Under the pieces are notes generated by a model. It had not been told where the DNA came from. It saw only the letters and a program-made list of their open reading frames with translations, and ran no database searches. Below are positions 20,423 through 28,218 of a stretch of DNA of 64,000 nucleotides, one piece after another. The stretch covers positions 3,532,271-3,596,270 of the forward strand of contig NZ_AP023410.1 in the NCBI RefSeq assembly GCF_000193495.2. The letters are read 5' to 3'. Both the position numbers and the translations under genes were made by a program. Position 1 is the stretch's first letter. Each line of letters starts with the position of its first letter. Source of the stretch: Acetobacter aceti NBRC 14818 (lineage in GTDB: Bacteria; Pseudomonadota; Alphaproteobacteria; Acetobacterales; Acetobacteraceae).

Positions 20423-20868
20423 GCCGGGGTTCCAACCGACGTTCGGATGGAAAGGGGCCGGCGGGGAGACTCGCCGGCCTCTCCGCATCCGGTCCCTCTC
20501 AGCGGCAGCTTCGCGTCGCGGAAGAGGTTCGGCGTGTGCTGGCGGAAGTGTTCGCTCGCACTGAATTTCGTGATCCTGAACTTTCCGGTGTGACCATTAC
20601 CGTCACGGAGGTGCGTATTTCTCCTGATCTGAAGCACGCTACGGCATTTGTCTCTGATCTGGGGAAGGGAGATGTTGAAAAGCTTCTTCCGGCCTTGAAG
20701 CGTGTGGCTCCTTATTTACGGACCCAATTATCGCACACACTCCGCTTGCGTATTGCTCCGGAAATCCACTTCCAGCCTGATACGGCTCTCGACTATGCAA
20801 TGGAAGTCGATGCCCTGCTGCGTCGACCAGAAGTTCAGAGAGACCTGGATGAAGACGAAGAAGGCTGA
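20419..20868 (+). CDS. rbfA: 30S ribosome-binding factor RbfA
   Basis: Cold-shock factor for 16S rRNA 5'-end maturation, 149 residues. Core blocks are [40 protein letters not shown], and a lightly modified [21 protein letters not shown] with [18 protein letters not shown] 20419 overlaps the infB TGA (GTGA) and is preferred to an ATG at 20392 inside infB. The Arg/Gly/Ser-rich first 30 residues are typical for Acetobacteraceae. A terminator follows and the truB gene often found next is absent here. Confidence 0.95.
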   Translation: MSRGSNRRSDGKGPAGRLAGLSASGPSQRQLRVAEEVRRVLAEVFARTEFRDPELSGVTITVTEVRISPDLKHATAFVSDLGKGDVEKLLPALKRVAPYLRTQLSHTLRLRIAPEIHFQPDTALDYAMEVDALLRRPEVQRDLDEDEEG

Positions 20869-20906
20869 ACTGTTTTCTTGTGTCTGATATTTTAAAATTA
20901 TAAAGC

Positions 20907-20931
20907 CCGGCAGCTTGGTTTGCCGGTTTTT
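20907..20931 (+). terminator. Rho-independent terminator of the nusA operon
   Basis: Stem CCGGCA (20907-20912) with TGCCGG (20921-20926), followed by five T residues. Confidence 0.8.
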
Positions 20932-20947
20932 CAATGAATTCTTATTG

Positions 20948-21731
20948 GGGCCTGTTGGAGTTATGTTTTTCTGAGGCTTCTGGATGTGATTAAAGGTCTG
21001 TATGGATCGCTTCATACTGACGGATGCCCAATAGGCGAAGATGGAACCGCTGTGCCTTGGCAAGAAGACGGATCGGGGCCGCAGCGGGAAGGATAATCGC
21101 CTTTTCATTGAGGTAGTCTTATGGATTGCGCGGACCAGCAGTCCATGGTGGGATTTTCCAACGTATTTCGGACACTGGAATTCGGTCTACTCGCGCTACA
21201 GCGACTGGATGGAAGCTGGGGTTTTTCAGTGGCTTTTTGAGGCTGTCTCTGACGATGCGGATATGGAATACGCGATGACGACGGCACGGTGGTGCGGGTT
21301 CATCGCCACGGCCAAGGCGCAAAAGGGGGACTCGGAACCCGACGATCGGACGTACTGTGACAGGATGGTCTACCAAAATCATCACCATGACCGACACTCT
21401 GGGTAAACTGGTCCACTTCACCCTTATCCCCGGCCAGCATTACAACACGGTTGGGGTTGCTCCCTTATTGAGCTGGCGGATTTTGGGGGCTTTCTTGCCG
21501 ATAAGGCTTTCGATGTGCACTGGGTTGTGGACAGTCCCCAGTGCAAAAACCGCCTCGACAGACGCCCGTTCGATAAAGCCCTGTTCAAAGCGCGCCATCT
21601 TATCGAAAACTTCTTCTGCAAACTCAAGGAGTTCAAGCGGGTCGCCATGCGCAGCGACAAGACAGGCCATTCTCAGCCATGATCTATCTCGTTGCTGCAG
21701 TCATCAATTCACGATAATTCCCAACAGGCCC
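20948..21731 (+). mobile_element. Decayed IS5-family (IS1031/IS12528-type) insertion sequence
   Basis: Terminal inverted repeats GGGCCTGTTGG (20948-20958) and CCAACAGGCCC (21721-21731) flank a broken transposase. The span of 784 bases is shorter than a typical IS1031-type element of roughly 0.9 kb, so an internal deletion is likely. No clear target duplication remains, consistent with an old insertion. Confidence 0.85.
21002..21717 (+). pseudogene. IS5-family transposase pseudogene
   Basis: Pieces of an IS1031-group transposase are readable in three frames. The first begins MDRFILTDAQ and is stopped by a TAG at 21032-21034; it continues with GRSGKDNRLFIEVVLWIART, YFGHWNSVYSRYSDWM and DADMEYAM. 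The frame breaks near 21280 (then VRVHRHGQGAKGG) and again near 21330 (then STKIITMTDTLGKLVHFTL). The C-terminal signature HLIENFFCKLKEFKRVAMRSDKT and AMIYLVAAVINSR are also split. With a nonsense codon, several frameshifts and a probable internal deletion it cannot be active. Confidence 0.88.
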
Positions 21732-22452
21732 TGAAGAGAGTTGTTGGAACAGAATGTTAAATGTACCGAATTAAATGAATACGCTGAAGACAGATCGGGT
21801 TTGCCGCTATTTTTTATCAATTTAAGAAAACTTCTATATTCTTCAGGTGTAATTCAAAAGAGATTCTTTTCCTTAAGCTGTGGACACGACGTAGCTGACA
21901 GACGAAAATGACCGATCATTTTCGGAGTTCTAACGCCTGGACCTGACCAATTGGTCAGGATAGATAGTTATTCTCAATAGCATGGTTTACGTGCTGCTGA
22001 CAGATTGCCTATGGAATTCTGTCTATGTGAGGTTCCGTAGGTGTCAGAACCGGATGTTGGCGATGCCTCTTTATTCCGGTACTGATGGATGCTCCCTTGG
22101 ATCTACCTGTTGCGACATGATTACGCTGATTTTTGACTGATAAGGAGTATAGTAATAATAGGATAAGAGACACCTGATTTTTCGAGGTTATTATTCCCAT
22201 AATTCCATTGTGCTCAAATCGCGCAGGGGAGATCCCCTATGTTTTATTGTTTTTATAAAGAGAACAAATATATCAAGTCTCTGTTCAACTCTTGACCTTG
22301 TAGCTGTGAAATTATGGCTGCCCTCTTTTGTGATAGCCTCGATAGTGTTGAAAATAACCCTCTTAACAGTCACCAACTGCTCTATGTAGTCACCACAATT
22401 GATCGATTAAACGCTATTTTAAATAGGATGGTGAATGCATATAATACTTATT
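21732..22452. other. AT-rich intergenic spacer with palindromes and direct repeats
   Basis: About 720 bases without a convincing gene. It holds a 9-base-pair hairpin (21903-21924), a perfect 18-base palindrome (21942-21959) and a direct repeat AGTCACCA at 22368-22375 and 22388-22395. A 52-codon reading frame at 21982-22140 follows the second palindrome but has no Shine-Dalgarno and no recognisable family. The base composition is clearly more AT-rich than the flanking housekeeping genes. Confidence 0.55.
21942..21959. promoter_or_regulatory. Perfect 18-base palindrome, lux-box-like
   Basis: CCTGACCAATTGGTCAGG. With the preceding A the 20-base unit has the ACCTG-N10-CAGG layout of LuxR-type operators. 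Function is inferred from shape only. Confidence 0.4.
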
Positions 22453-22848
22453 TTAAGCTGTCGAAAGCTTGAAATTATTTATTTCAGAAGGTGGATTATG
22501 AGTATTGTTGTTTTGTCTTAACCCATCCAACATATCTTGATTTATATCAATTAGAGGATTTAGTGGAATATCATGCAGCATGGCACGAATACTGTACCGT
22601 GTTGACCAAATTGCTAAATTAAGAAGGTCTTTTCTCATTGTGTCTGGAATACCGTTGTCTTCAACACTGGTTTCCAAAATAATTGAAGACCATAATTTTT
22701 GATTCATACTAAGAGCATGGATGCGTTCTTTTTGATTTTGTGCGTTTTTCAAAAGAAGAATAGTTTGGCCAAAAGCCATGACTTCAATTTGTCTCGAAGT
22801 CATTTGTATTGCTGAATTTTGATTGTAGCGCTTAATGCCGTAGCTCAT
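22453..22848 (-). CDS. flaF: Flagellar biosynthesis regulator FlaF
   Basis: FlaF promotes flagellin production in Alphaproteobacteria, opposing FlbT. 131 residues from ATG 22848 (MSYGIKRYNQNSAIQ), with the family features of an N-terminal Tyr-containing helix, a central ALSMNQKLWSSIILE block and DNGIPDTMRKDLLNLAIWS. A longer in-frame start at 22893 would overlap the upstream gene more deeply and is less likely. It overlaps the glycosyltransferase gene by 17 bases. Divergent and AT-rich relative to better-known FlaF proteins, so assignment rests on pattern plus the flbT-fliC neighbourhood. Confidence 0.8.
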   Translation of the reverse strand: MSYGIKRYNQNSAIQMTSRQIEVMAFGQTILLLKNAQNQKERIHALSMNQKLWSSIILETSVEDNGIPDTMRKDLLNLAIWSTRYSIRAMLHDIPLNPLIDINQDMLDGLRQNNNTHNPPSEINNFKLSTA

Positions 22849-24559
22849 GAGACATACCTTTAGATAAGGAGTTCTGCTGCCAAGTGTTAACAAAATCAGG
22901 AAGAGAGACTGCTACGAGTTCTATTGCATGTTGAAGACTGCCAGGCTGAGAACGAAAGATTCTCATGGTAGGATACCACGCGGTGTCTTCCCGATCTTCT
23001 AACCATCGCCAGCAGCAATCGCTTCTTGTGATCATCCAGACAGGTTTGCCAAGGGCCCCTGCCAAATGAGCAACGGAAGTATCAACGCTGATTATTAAAT
23101 CAAGATTAAAAATCAAGGCTGCCGTATCTTCCATATCGGCAACATTGTTCATGGGATCAAAAATCTCTTTTCCATGCCATTCAAGGAGTTCTTTTTGAGG
23201 GTTTCCCAATTGTAGATTTATGAAATCGATATTTTCTATATTGATAATTTTTGAAAACATATTGAGAGAGGCGGATCGGTTTCTATAATTCAGGCCATGT
23301 CTGGGGCGGTTCTCTCCCGACCATACCAGACCTACACGAATTTTCGTTTTTTCTTTGAGTATTAAAGAGAATTTATCAATATCGTTCTGTGATGGAGTGA
23401 GGTAGGGAGTAAAAGAAGGTATCTCATAACCAATCTGAGGAGCCAGAGCCAATGGCAGAGATAGAAGTGAGCAACTGAAATCATAATCTGTATTCGAAAA
23501 ATCCTCACCGATAATCTTGATAGTATGAAATGATGATTGTGAAATCCTTCTTAGATTTTCAGGAATAGATAGAATGATATTGGCTCCGAGACCTTTTAGG
23601 TAGGGGATATAACGTAAAAACTGGAGCATATCGCCCAGCCCTTGTTCCCCGTAGATCAAAAGCGTTTTTCCTTTTATAGGAAAATCACCTTTCCAAGGGT
23701 TTTTGGCGTCTTCTTGCTTAAACTCTGCTGGTGCGAATTCAGCTAATTTCCAGCCTTCTTCGTATTGACCGTCTTTTAGGAGCGCATGACTCAAATTATA
23801 TTGTACGGTACGAACATCTGGTCTGAGACGCAGATATTCCCGAAAAGCAGACTGCGCTTCTCGGGAACGATTCAGGGCGATTAATGCAATGCCGTATTCA
23901 TTAAGCATGGATAGTGCAATATCTGGAAATTGTAATTGTGTTGCTTCGATAATATCTGCGCAAGCCTGAAAAGCGCCGATGCGGATTAAAGCCTGCGAGA
24001 GAGATGGAGCATATACAATTCCCTGACGCGATGACTTGAATAGCTGGAAGTAAACTTCACAGCCTTCCGATATAAGACCTGCTTCAAGGAGTTGTTGGGC
24101 GAGTATCCCCGTAAGTATCTCACTGTTATGATAGTTTTGTGCACGCCATTTAATGGCAGCGATAATTATTTTTGGAGATTTTGCAGCGACCATGACGGTT
24201 GCTATTTTTAAGCAAATATCCTCATTTGCAGCATTCTGTATAAATAGGATGAGTAATTCATTGAGAGCGGTATTGATCTCTCTTCCTATTTCAAGCTTGC
24301 AGAAGAGTTTCTGTATCTTCCAAGTGATATTTGTTGGTTCTAGTTCAACAGCCTGAGAGTAAGCTAAGTAGCCGTCTTCATACTCGGTTATATTTTTATA
24401 TATATCTCCGAGGAGCGCATAACCATCAGCCCAGTCAGGATGTTTGCGAAGGTTTATTTTTATTTCTTCTATGGTTTTTGTGTAATTATTGTTTTCAGCT
24501 GCTTTCTTTAGCTTGTTTCCAATTTTTTTTATTTCTTTAGCAGTTAAAATATTTGTCAT
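22832..24559 (-). CDS. TPR-repeat glycosyltransferase-like protein, probable flagellin modification
   Basis: 575 residues. The N-terminal two-fifths is helical with tetratricopeptide-like repeats (e.g. ADGYALLGDIYKNITEYEDGYLAYS; AQSAFREYLRLRPDVRTVQYNLSHAL). The C-terminal half has the GT-B heptosyltransferase/GT41-like pattern: YGEQGLGDMLQFLRYIPYL, VGLVWSGE, then DLIISVDTSVAHLAGALGKP and a WRWLEDREDTAWYPTMRIFR tail. Such TPR-GT proteins sit beside flagellin genes in several Alphaproteobacteria. It lies between fliC and flaF and is markedly AT-rich. Flagellin glycosylation is inferred; the sugar is unknown. Confidence 0.82.
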   Translation of the reverse strand: MTNILTAKEIKKIGNKLKKAAENNNYTKTIEEIKINLRKHPDWADGYALLGDIYKNITEYEDGYLAYSQAVELEPTNITWKIQKLFCKLEIGREINTALNELLILFIQNAANEDICLKIATVMVAAKSPKIIIAAIKWRAQNYHNSEILTGILAQQLLEAGLISEGCEVYFQLFKSSRQGIVYAPSLSQALIRIGAFQACADIIEATQLQFPDIALSMLNEYGIALIALNRSREAQSAFREYLRLRPDVRTVQYNLSHALLKDGQYEEGWKLAEFAPAEFKQEDAKNPWKGDFPIKGKTLLIYGEQGLGDMLQFLRYIPYLKGLGANIILSIPENLRRISQSSFHTIKIIGEDFSNTDYDFSCSLLSLPLALAPQIGYEIPSFTPYLTPSQNDIDKFSLILKEKTKIRVGLVWSGENRPRHGLNYRNRSASLNMFSKIINIENIDFINLQLGNPQKELLEWHGKEIFDPMNNVADMEDTAALIFNLDLIISVDTSVAHLAGALGKPVWMITRSDCCWRWLEDREDTAWYPTMRIFRSQPGSLQHAIELVAVSLPDFVNTWQQNSLSKGMSHELRH

Positions 24560-24573
24560 AATATGTACCCATA

Positions 24574-24600
24574 TAAAAATAGGGAGGCAAAAGCCTCCCC
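24574..24600 (-). terminator. Terminator after the flagellin gene
   Basis: On the reverse strand a perfect GGGAGGC/GCCTCCC stem with a TTTT loop (24582-24599) is followed by a T-rich run (24574-24581). It lies between fliC and the TPR/glycosyltransferase gene, so flagellin mRNA can be made in excess of the downstream genes. Confidence 0.85.
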
Positions 24601-24610
24601 ATTCCCGATC

Positions 24611-25618
24611 TTAGCGGAAAAGGCTAAGAATGTTCTGAGACGAAGATTTCGCAACGCTCAGAGAAGAAATTGCCAACTGCTGCTTCGTCTGCAGAGACGT
24701 AAGCTTCGCGCTTTCTGCAGCCATATCAGCATCTGTCAGTGCACCCACGCCCGAGGTTAGGGAGTCCGACAGGTTGGAAGAGTAAGAAGACATGCCATCA
24801 ACAACTTTGGCATTTGTTGCCAGCGTTGAGGCTGCATCTGTCATTGCAGTGATTGCATTCTGAACGATCAGGATCAGTGCCGGCAGACTTGTGCCCGAAA
24901 GAGATGTGGCCGTACCTGTGCCGGATACGAAAGCATTGATACCGGTACCGGAGCCGCCGACGAAAGATTCGCCTGCAGTCATTTTGCTGGAAAGACCGAG
25001 CACATCCGTCAGCGTGGTTGTGTCTGAGCTGGCAGTGCCGACCAACGTCTTGATGACAGAACCTACACCTGCAGTCCCGTTTGTGACGTTAGTGATGGTG
25101 TTGGTTGAACCCTGGAGACTGGTGACATAAATCATGCTGCTGGCAGTGACCGGGCCTGATGTGCCGGTGCCGCCGTTGGCATTGTTCGAATCAGACTGGG
25201 TTGTCAGCAGGTTAACGCCATTGACGGTTGCGTTTCGTGCAAACGTATTGATCTGATCGAGGTAGCCATTGATTTCGTCAGATGTCTGCGTCAGGGCTGT
25301 CGGGTCACCCTGATTGTCACCAAGACCGGTGACGGCAGTCTGCAGAAGCTGCAGTGTGCTGAGAATGTTGCTGACAGCCGAAGCCGTGGTGCTCAGCGTG
25401 CTCGCAGCAAAAGACAGGCCATCAGACACCGCGGAAAGACCCGCAATGTTGCCGTTCATCTGCTGTGCAATGGCGTAAGTGGCCGGGCCGTCTTTGGCTG
25501 TGGCGACTTTCTGGCCGGTTGAAACCGTGTTCTCGGTGGCATCCAGCGAAGAGGTCGTTGCATTGAGGCTCTCAAGAGCGACCATTGCTGAATTGTTGGT
25601 ATTGATCGAAAGTGACAT
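24611..25618 (-). CDS. fliC: Flagellin
   Basis: Structural subunit of the flagellar filament, 335 residues. The conserved D0/D1 ends are present: SLSINTNNSAMVALESLNAT and TVSTGQKVATAKDGPATYAIAQQM at the N-terminus, and ALTDADMAAESAKLTSLQTKQQLAISSLSVAKSSSQNILSLFR-type sequence at the C-terminus. The central region (about 135-235) is Thr/Ser/Gly-rich and poorly conserved, with many candidate O-glycosylation sites. A clear GGAG lies about 8 bases upstream of the ATG, and a hairpin sits in the leader. The first gene upstream is flbT. Confidence 0.95.
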   Translation of the reverse strand: MSLSINTNNSAMVALESLNATTSSLDATENTVSTGQKVATAKDGPATYAIAQQMNGNIAGLSAVSDGLSFAASTLSTTASAVSNILSTLQLLQTAVTGLGDNQGDPTALTQTSDEINGYLDQINTFARNATVNGVNLLTTQSDSNNANGGTGTSGPVTASSMIYVTSLQGSTNTITNVTNGTAGVGSVIKTLVGTASSDTTTLTDVLGLSSKMTAGESFVGGSGTGINAFVSGTGTATSLSGTSLPALILIVQNAITAMTDAASTLATNAKVVDGMSSYSSNLSDSLTSGVGALTDADMAAESAKLTSLQTKQQLAISSLSVAKSSSQNILSLFR

Positions 25619-25640
25619 GTGGATTTTCTCCGTTTGGTTT

Positions 25641-25658
25641 ACTGCATTTTTTTGCAGT
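25641..25658 (-). promoter_or_regulatory. Leader hairpin before fliC
   Basis: ACTGCA (25641-25646) and TGCAGT (25653-25658) form a perfect 6-base-pair stem with a six-base A/T loop, about 22 bases before the flagellin start codon and just upstream of its Shine-Dalgarno. It could be a weak flbT terminator or a target for FlbT, which binds flagellin leader RNA in Caulobacter. Confidence 0.45.
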
Positions 25659-25692
25659 GGTTCTATAAAATTATAAAAATCCTAATTTTGAG

Positions 25693-26127
25693 TTAACCTG
25701 CTTCTGATTCGTTCGGACCATCCGGTGCGACGGTCGCCTGGCCGATCACGGCGTCTTCATGGCGGATGATTCTGCGGGCGATTTTCAGCGCCTGATAAAA
25801 ATTACCTCCAGAAGCGGCCTTCATGGCTTCGCTGAGGATCAGTCGCGCCGATACAGACGTGGTTTCCTGCATGAAGGTGGTGATGTGATATGTCGCTTCG
25901 GCAAGAGCCGTCATTTTTTCTTCCGGAGTGCCGACATAGGCTGTCTGCAACGCGTAATAGATGAGGCGTGCCGGGCTCGTGGCTTCTTCCGGAGGCATGA
26001 TCTGACGTCCGAACAGAAAATTCGCCCGGTTTGTCAGCCGGATCTGTGCGGCCGTGAGAAAGTGGATGCCTGCACCGTTGAGGATCATCCGGTCGCCGGC
26101 TTCAAGTCTGATACCTAACCCTGCCAT
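25693..26127 (-). CDS. flbT: Flagellar biosynthesis repressor FlbT
   Basis: Post-transcriptional regulator that in Caulobacter binds the flagellin mRNA leader and lowers its stability. 144 residues with the FlbT pattern: an N-terminal GIRLEAGDRMILNGAGIHFL beta-rich start, then IMPPEEATSPARLIYYALQTAYVG and helical TSVSARLILSEAMKAASGGNFYQAL. AAAGGG lies about 7 bases before the ATG. Its position next to fliC and close to flaF supports the call. Confidence 0.9.
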   Translation of the reverse strand: MAGLGIRLEAGDRMILNGAGIHFLTAAQIRLTNRANFLFGRQIMPPEEATSPARLIYYALQTAYVGTPEEKMTALAEATYHITTFMQETTSVSARLILSEAMKAASGGNFYQALKIARRIIRHEDAVIGQATVAPDGPNESEAG

Positions 26128-26261
26128 TTTAAGCCCTTTTCATTGCGTGTTTCGCGATGAAGGCAGGGTGGCATCGAATTATGTATAAATAGTTATCCAG
26201 GAATAAATGTCGTTACCCAATAAGGGTTTGGTAAAGTTTTACCCAAGACCGCTTCTGGCAA

Positions 26262-27179
26262 TTACTCGATTTTCTGGCTGCGCTCCACCCACTCGCCACA
26301 GGCATCTTTCAGCGCGGCGATGAATCGTCCGACAAGAGGAGCCGGACGTCCTTTCAGCACGGCAATGGCCAAAGTGGCGCTTGGAGCGGGTTCCTCAATG
26401 CGATGGAATGTGACGCCGCCTGCGTGAATCTGAGACAAGGACTGGGGCACGACTGAAACACCCAGTCCAGCAGCGACCAGAGGAACTGTAGCCGCAATCT
26501 GTGGAGCCTGCTGACCCATGCGGGGCGTAAAACCGGCGTGCTGGCAGGCAGACAGAATGGCGTCATGAAAACCCGGCCCCAGTTCTCTGGGGAAAATGAT
26601 CAGCGGTTCATGTGCGAGCATTTCCAGTCGGATGGCGCCGCTGCCTTCATAGGCATGGCCACTCGGGAGGGCGGCCACGGTCGGCTCATCAAGCAGCGGA
26701 TAGACAGCCAGTTCGCGGTCATCCGTGACAGGAGGGCGCACGATCGCCACATCGACGCGACGGTCATGCAATGCCTCGGACAGGGCAGGGGTGTTGCTTT
26801 CCTCGAACGAGACGACAACTTCTGGCCACGCTTCACGAAAGCGCCGGATGGTCTGGGGGATAATCGGGAGAAGTGAGACCGCGCCAGCCAGCCCAACCCG
26901 GAGATGGCCCCGCTCACCGCGGGCGAGACCTTGTGCAAAGCCGAGAAAATCCTCTTCCATCGCAAGGATGGCTTTTGCCTGTCCGATCAGGGCGGCTCCG
27001 ATATCGGTCAGTTCAACGCCGCGTGTGAGGCGATGAAATAAGGTCACACCAAGGGCGCGTTCAAACTGTTTGATCTGCTGACTTAAAGGGGGCTGTTCCA
27101 TGCCGATGGCCAGTGCCGCCTTGGTGAAGCTGCCGTGTTCGGCAACGGCCACGAAGTATCGTAGCTGCCTCAACTCCAT
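26262..27179 (-). CDS. LysR-family transcriptional regulator
   Basis: 305 residues. Classic LysR N-terminus (MELRQLRYFVAVAEHGSFTKAALAIGMEQPPLSQQIKQFE...) with the winged helix-turn-helix in residues 1-60 and a CatR/BenM-like effector domain (LRVGLAGAVSLLPIIPQTIRRF, LPSGHAYEGSGAIRLEML, LVAAGLGVSVVPQSLSQI). Target genes are unknown: neither the flagellar genes downstream nor rpsD upstream are obvious candidates. Confidence 0.93.
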   Translation of the reverse strand: MELRQLRYFVAVAEHGSFTKAALAIGMEQPPLSQQIKQFERALGVTLFHRLTRGVELTDIGAALIGQAKAILAMEEDFLGFAQGLARGERGHLRVGLAGAVSLLPIIPQTIRRFREAWPEVVVSFEESNTPALSEALHDRRVDVAIVRPPVTDDRELAVYPLLDEPTVAALPSGHAYEGSGAIRLEMLAHEPLIIFPRELGPGFHDAILSACQHAGFTPRMGQQAPQIAATVPLVAAGLGVSVVPQSLSQIHAGGVTFHRIEEPAPSATLAIAVLKGRPAPLVGRFIAALKDACGEWVERSQKIE

Positions 27180-27489
27180 GATGCGTCTCCCTGCCAGTCA
27201 GGCGGGATCAGTAGCACAGATCGTTCTTTAGGAAGGTATTTCGGGTAAAATCCGCGATGATCCTGAGGAAAACGGCAATCTGATTGACAATGAGGCTAAT
27301 TTCACTTAGGCCGCACTCCATTGCCGGGAAAGTGGACGGACCGGCTGGCCGATGGGGTGTATGCTCCCCCGGGCCAGTAATACGGGACGCGCCCGCTTCA
27401 GTCTGTTCCGGACTGGGGACTATCGGCGTCACAAGCCATATCAGGCCGCAAGGTCGGGTGTGGCTGTTTTATGAAAGTAGAGCGCGCCC
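27180..27489. other. Intergenic region upstream of rpsD and the LysR gene
   Basis: A perfect -35-like TTGACA lies at 27284-27289 on the plus strand, but the spacing to a convincing -10 (TAGGCC at 27307) is only fair. It probably holds the rpsD promoter and leader. No gene seen. Confidence 0.4.
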
Positions 27490-28107
27490 ATGAGCAAGCG
27501 CCTTGAGAGCAAGTACAAGATTAATCGCCGCCTTGGCGTAAACCTGTGGGGCCGCGCCAAGTCGCCGGTCAACAAGCGGGAATACGGTCCGGGTCAGCAT
27601 GGCCAGCGTCGTAAGGGCAAGCCTTCCGACTTCTCCGTCCAGCTGATGGCGAAGCAGAAGCTGAAGGGTTACTACGGTAACATCAGCGAGAAGCAGTTCC
27701 GTAAATACTACGAAGAGGCTGTTCGTCGTAAGGGCGATACCTCCGAGAACCTGATCGGTCTGCTGGAGCGTCGTCTGGACGCCGTTGTTTACCGTCTGAA
27801 GTTCGCAGTAACGCCGTTTGCTGCACGTCAGTTCGTGAACCACGGTCATGTGCTGGTTAACGGCAAGAAAGTGAACATCCCGTCCTACCTCGTTCGCGAA
27901 GGTGACGTGATCGAAGTTCGCGAAAAGTCCAAGCAGCTTGCCGCTGTTCTGGATGCCTCGCAGAGCGGCGAGCGCGATGTTCCGGAATACATGGAAGTGG
28001 ACCACCGTCAGATGAAGGGCTCGTTCCTGCGCGCTCCGAAGCTGTCCGATGTGCCATATCCGGTGCAGATGGAACCGAACCTGGTGGTCGAGTTCTACTC
28101 TCGCTGA
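27490..28107 (+). CDS. rpsD: 30S ribosomal protein S4
   Basis: 205 residues, primary 16S rRNA-binding protein of the small subunit. N-terminal [26 protein letters not shown] and [13 protein letters not shown] match the alphaproteobacterial form, which lacks the zinc-binding cysteines of some other S4 proteins; the S4 RNA-binding domain ([36 protein letters not shown]) occupies about 92-155. Monocistronic, with its own terminator. Confidence 0.98.
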   Translation: MSKRLESKYKINRRLGVNLWGRAKSPVNKREYGPGQHGQRRKGKPSDFSVQLMAKQKLKGYYGNISEKQFRKYYEEAVRRKGDTSENLIGLLERRLDAVVYRLKFAVTPFAARQFVNHGHVLVNGKKVNIPSYLVREGDVIEVREKSKQLAAVLDASQSGERDVPEYMEVDHRQMKGSFLRAPKLSDVPYPVQMEPNLVVEFYSR

Positions 28108-28149
28108 TTTCAGGACGCTCTGGCTCTTGCGGGCCAGGTGCTTTTTCAG

Positions 28150-28191
28150 ACGCCGGGCGGAGACACTCTCTGTCCGGCGTTCCTGTTTTTT
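28150..28191 (+). terminator. Terminator of rpsD
   Basis: Stem ACGCCGG (28150-28156) with CCGGCGT (28174-28180), extended by GGAGAC-type pairing inside, followed by TCCTG and six T residues. Confidence 0.75.
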
Positions 28192-28218
28192 CTCCCCCAG
28201 TCCAGAGCCTCTCTCGCC

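Noticed and set aside
21982..22140. 52-codon frame after the lux-box-like palindrome as a small gene
   Set aside because: No Shine-Dalgarno and no recognised family; mentioned only as context for the palindrome.
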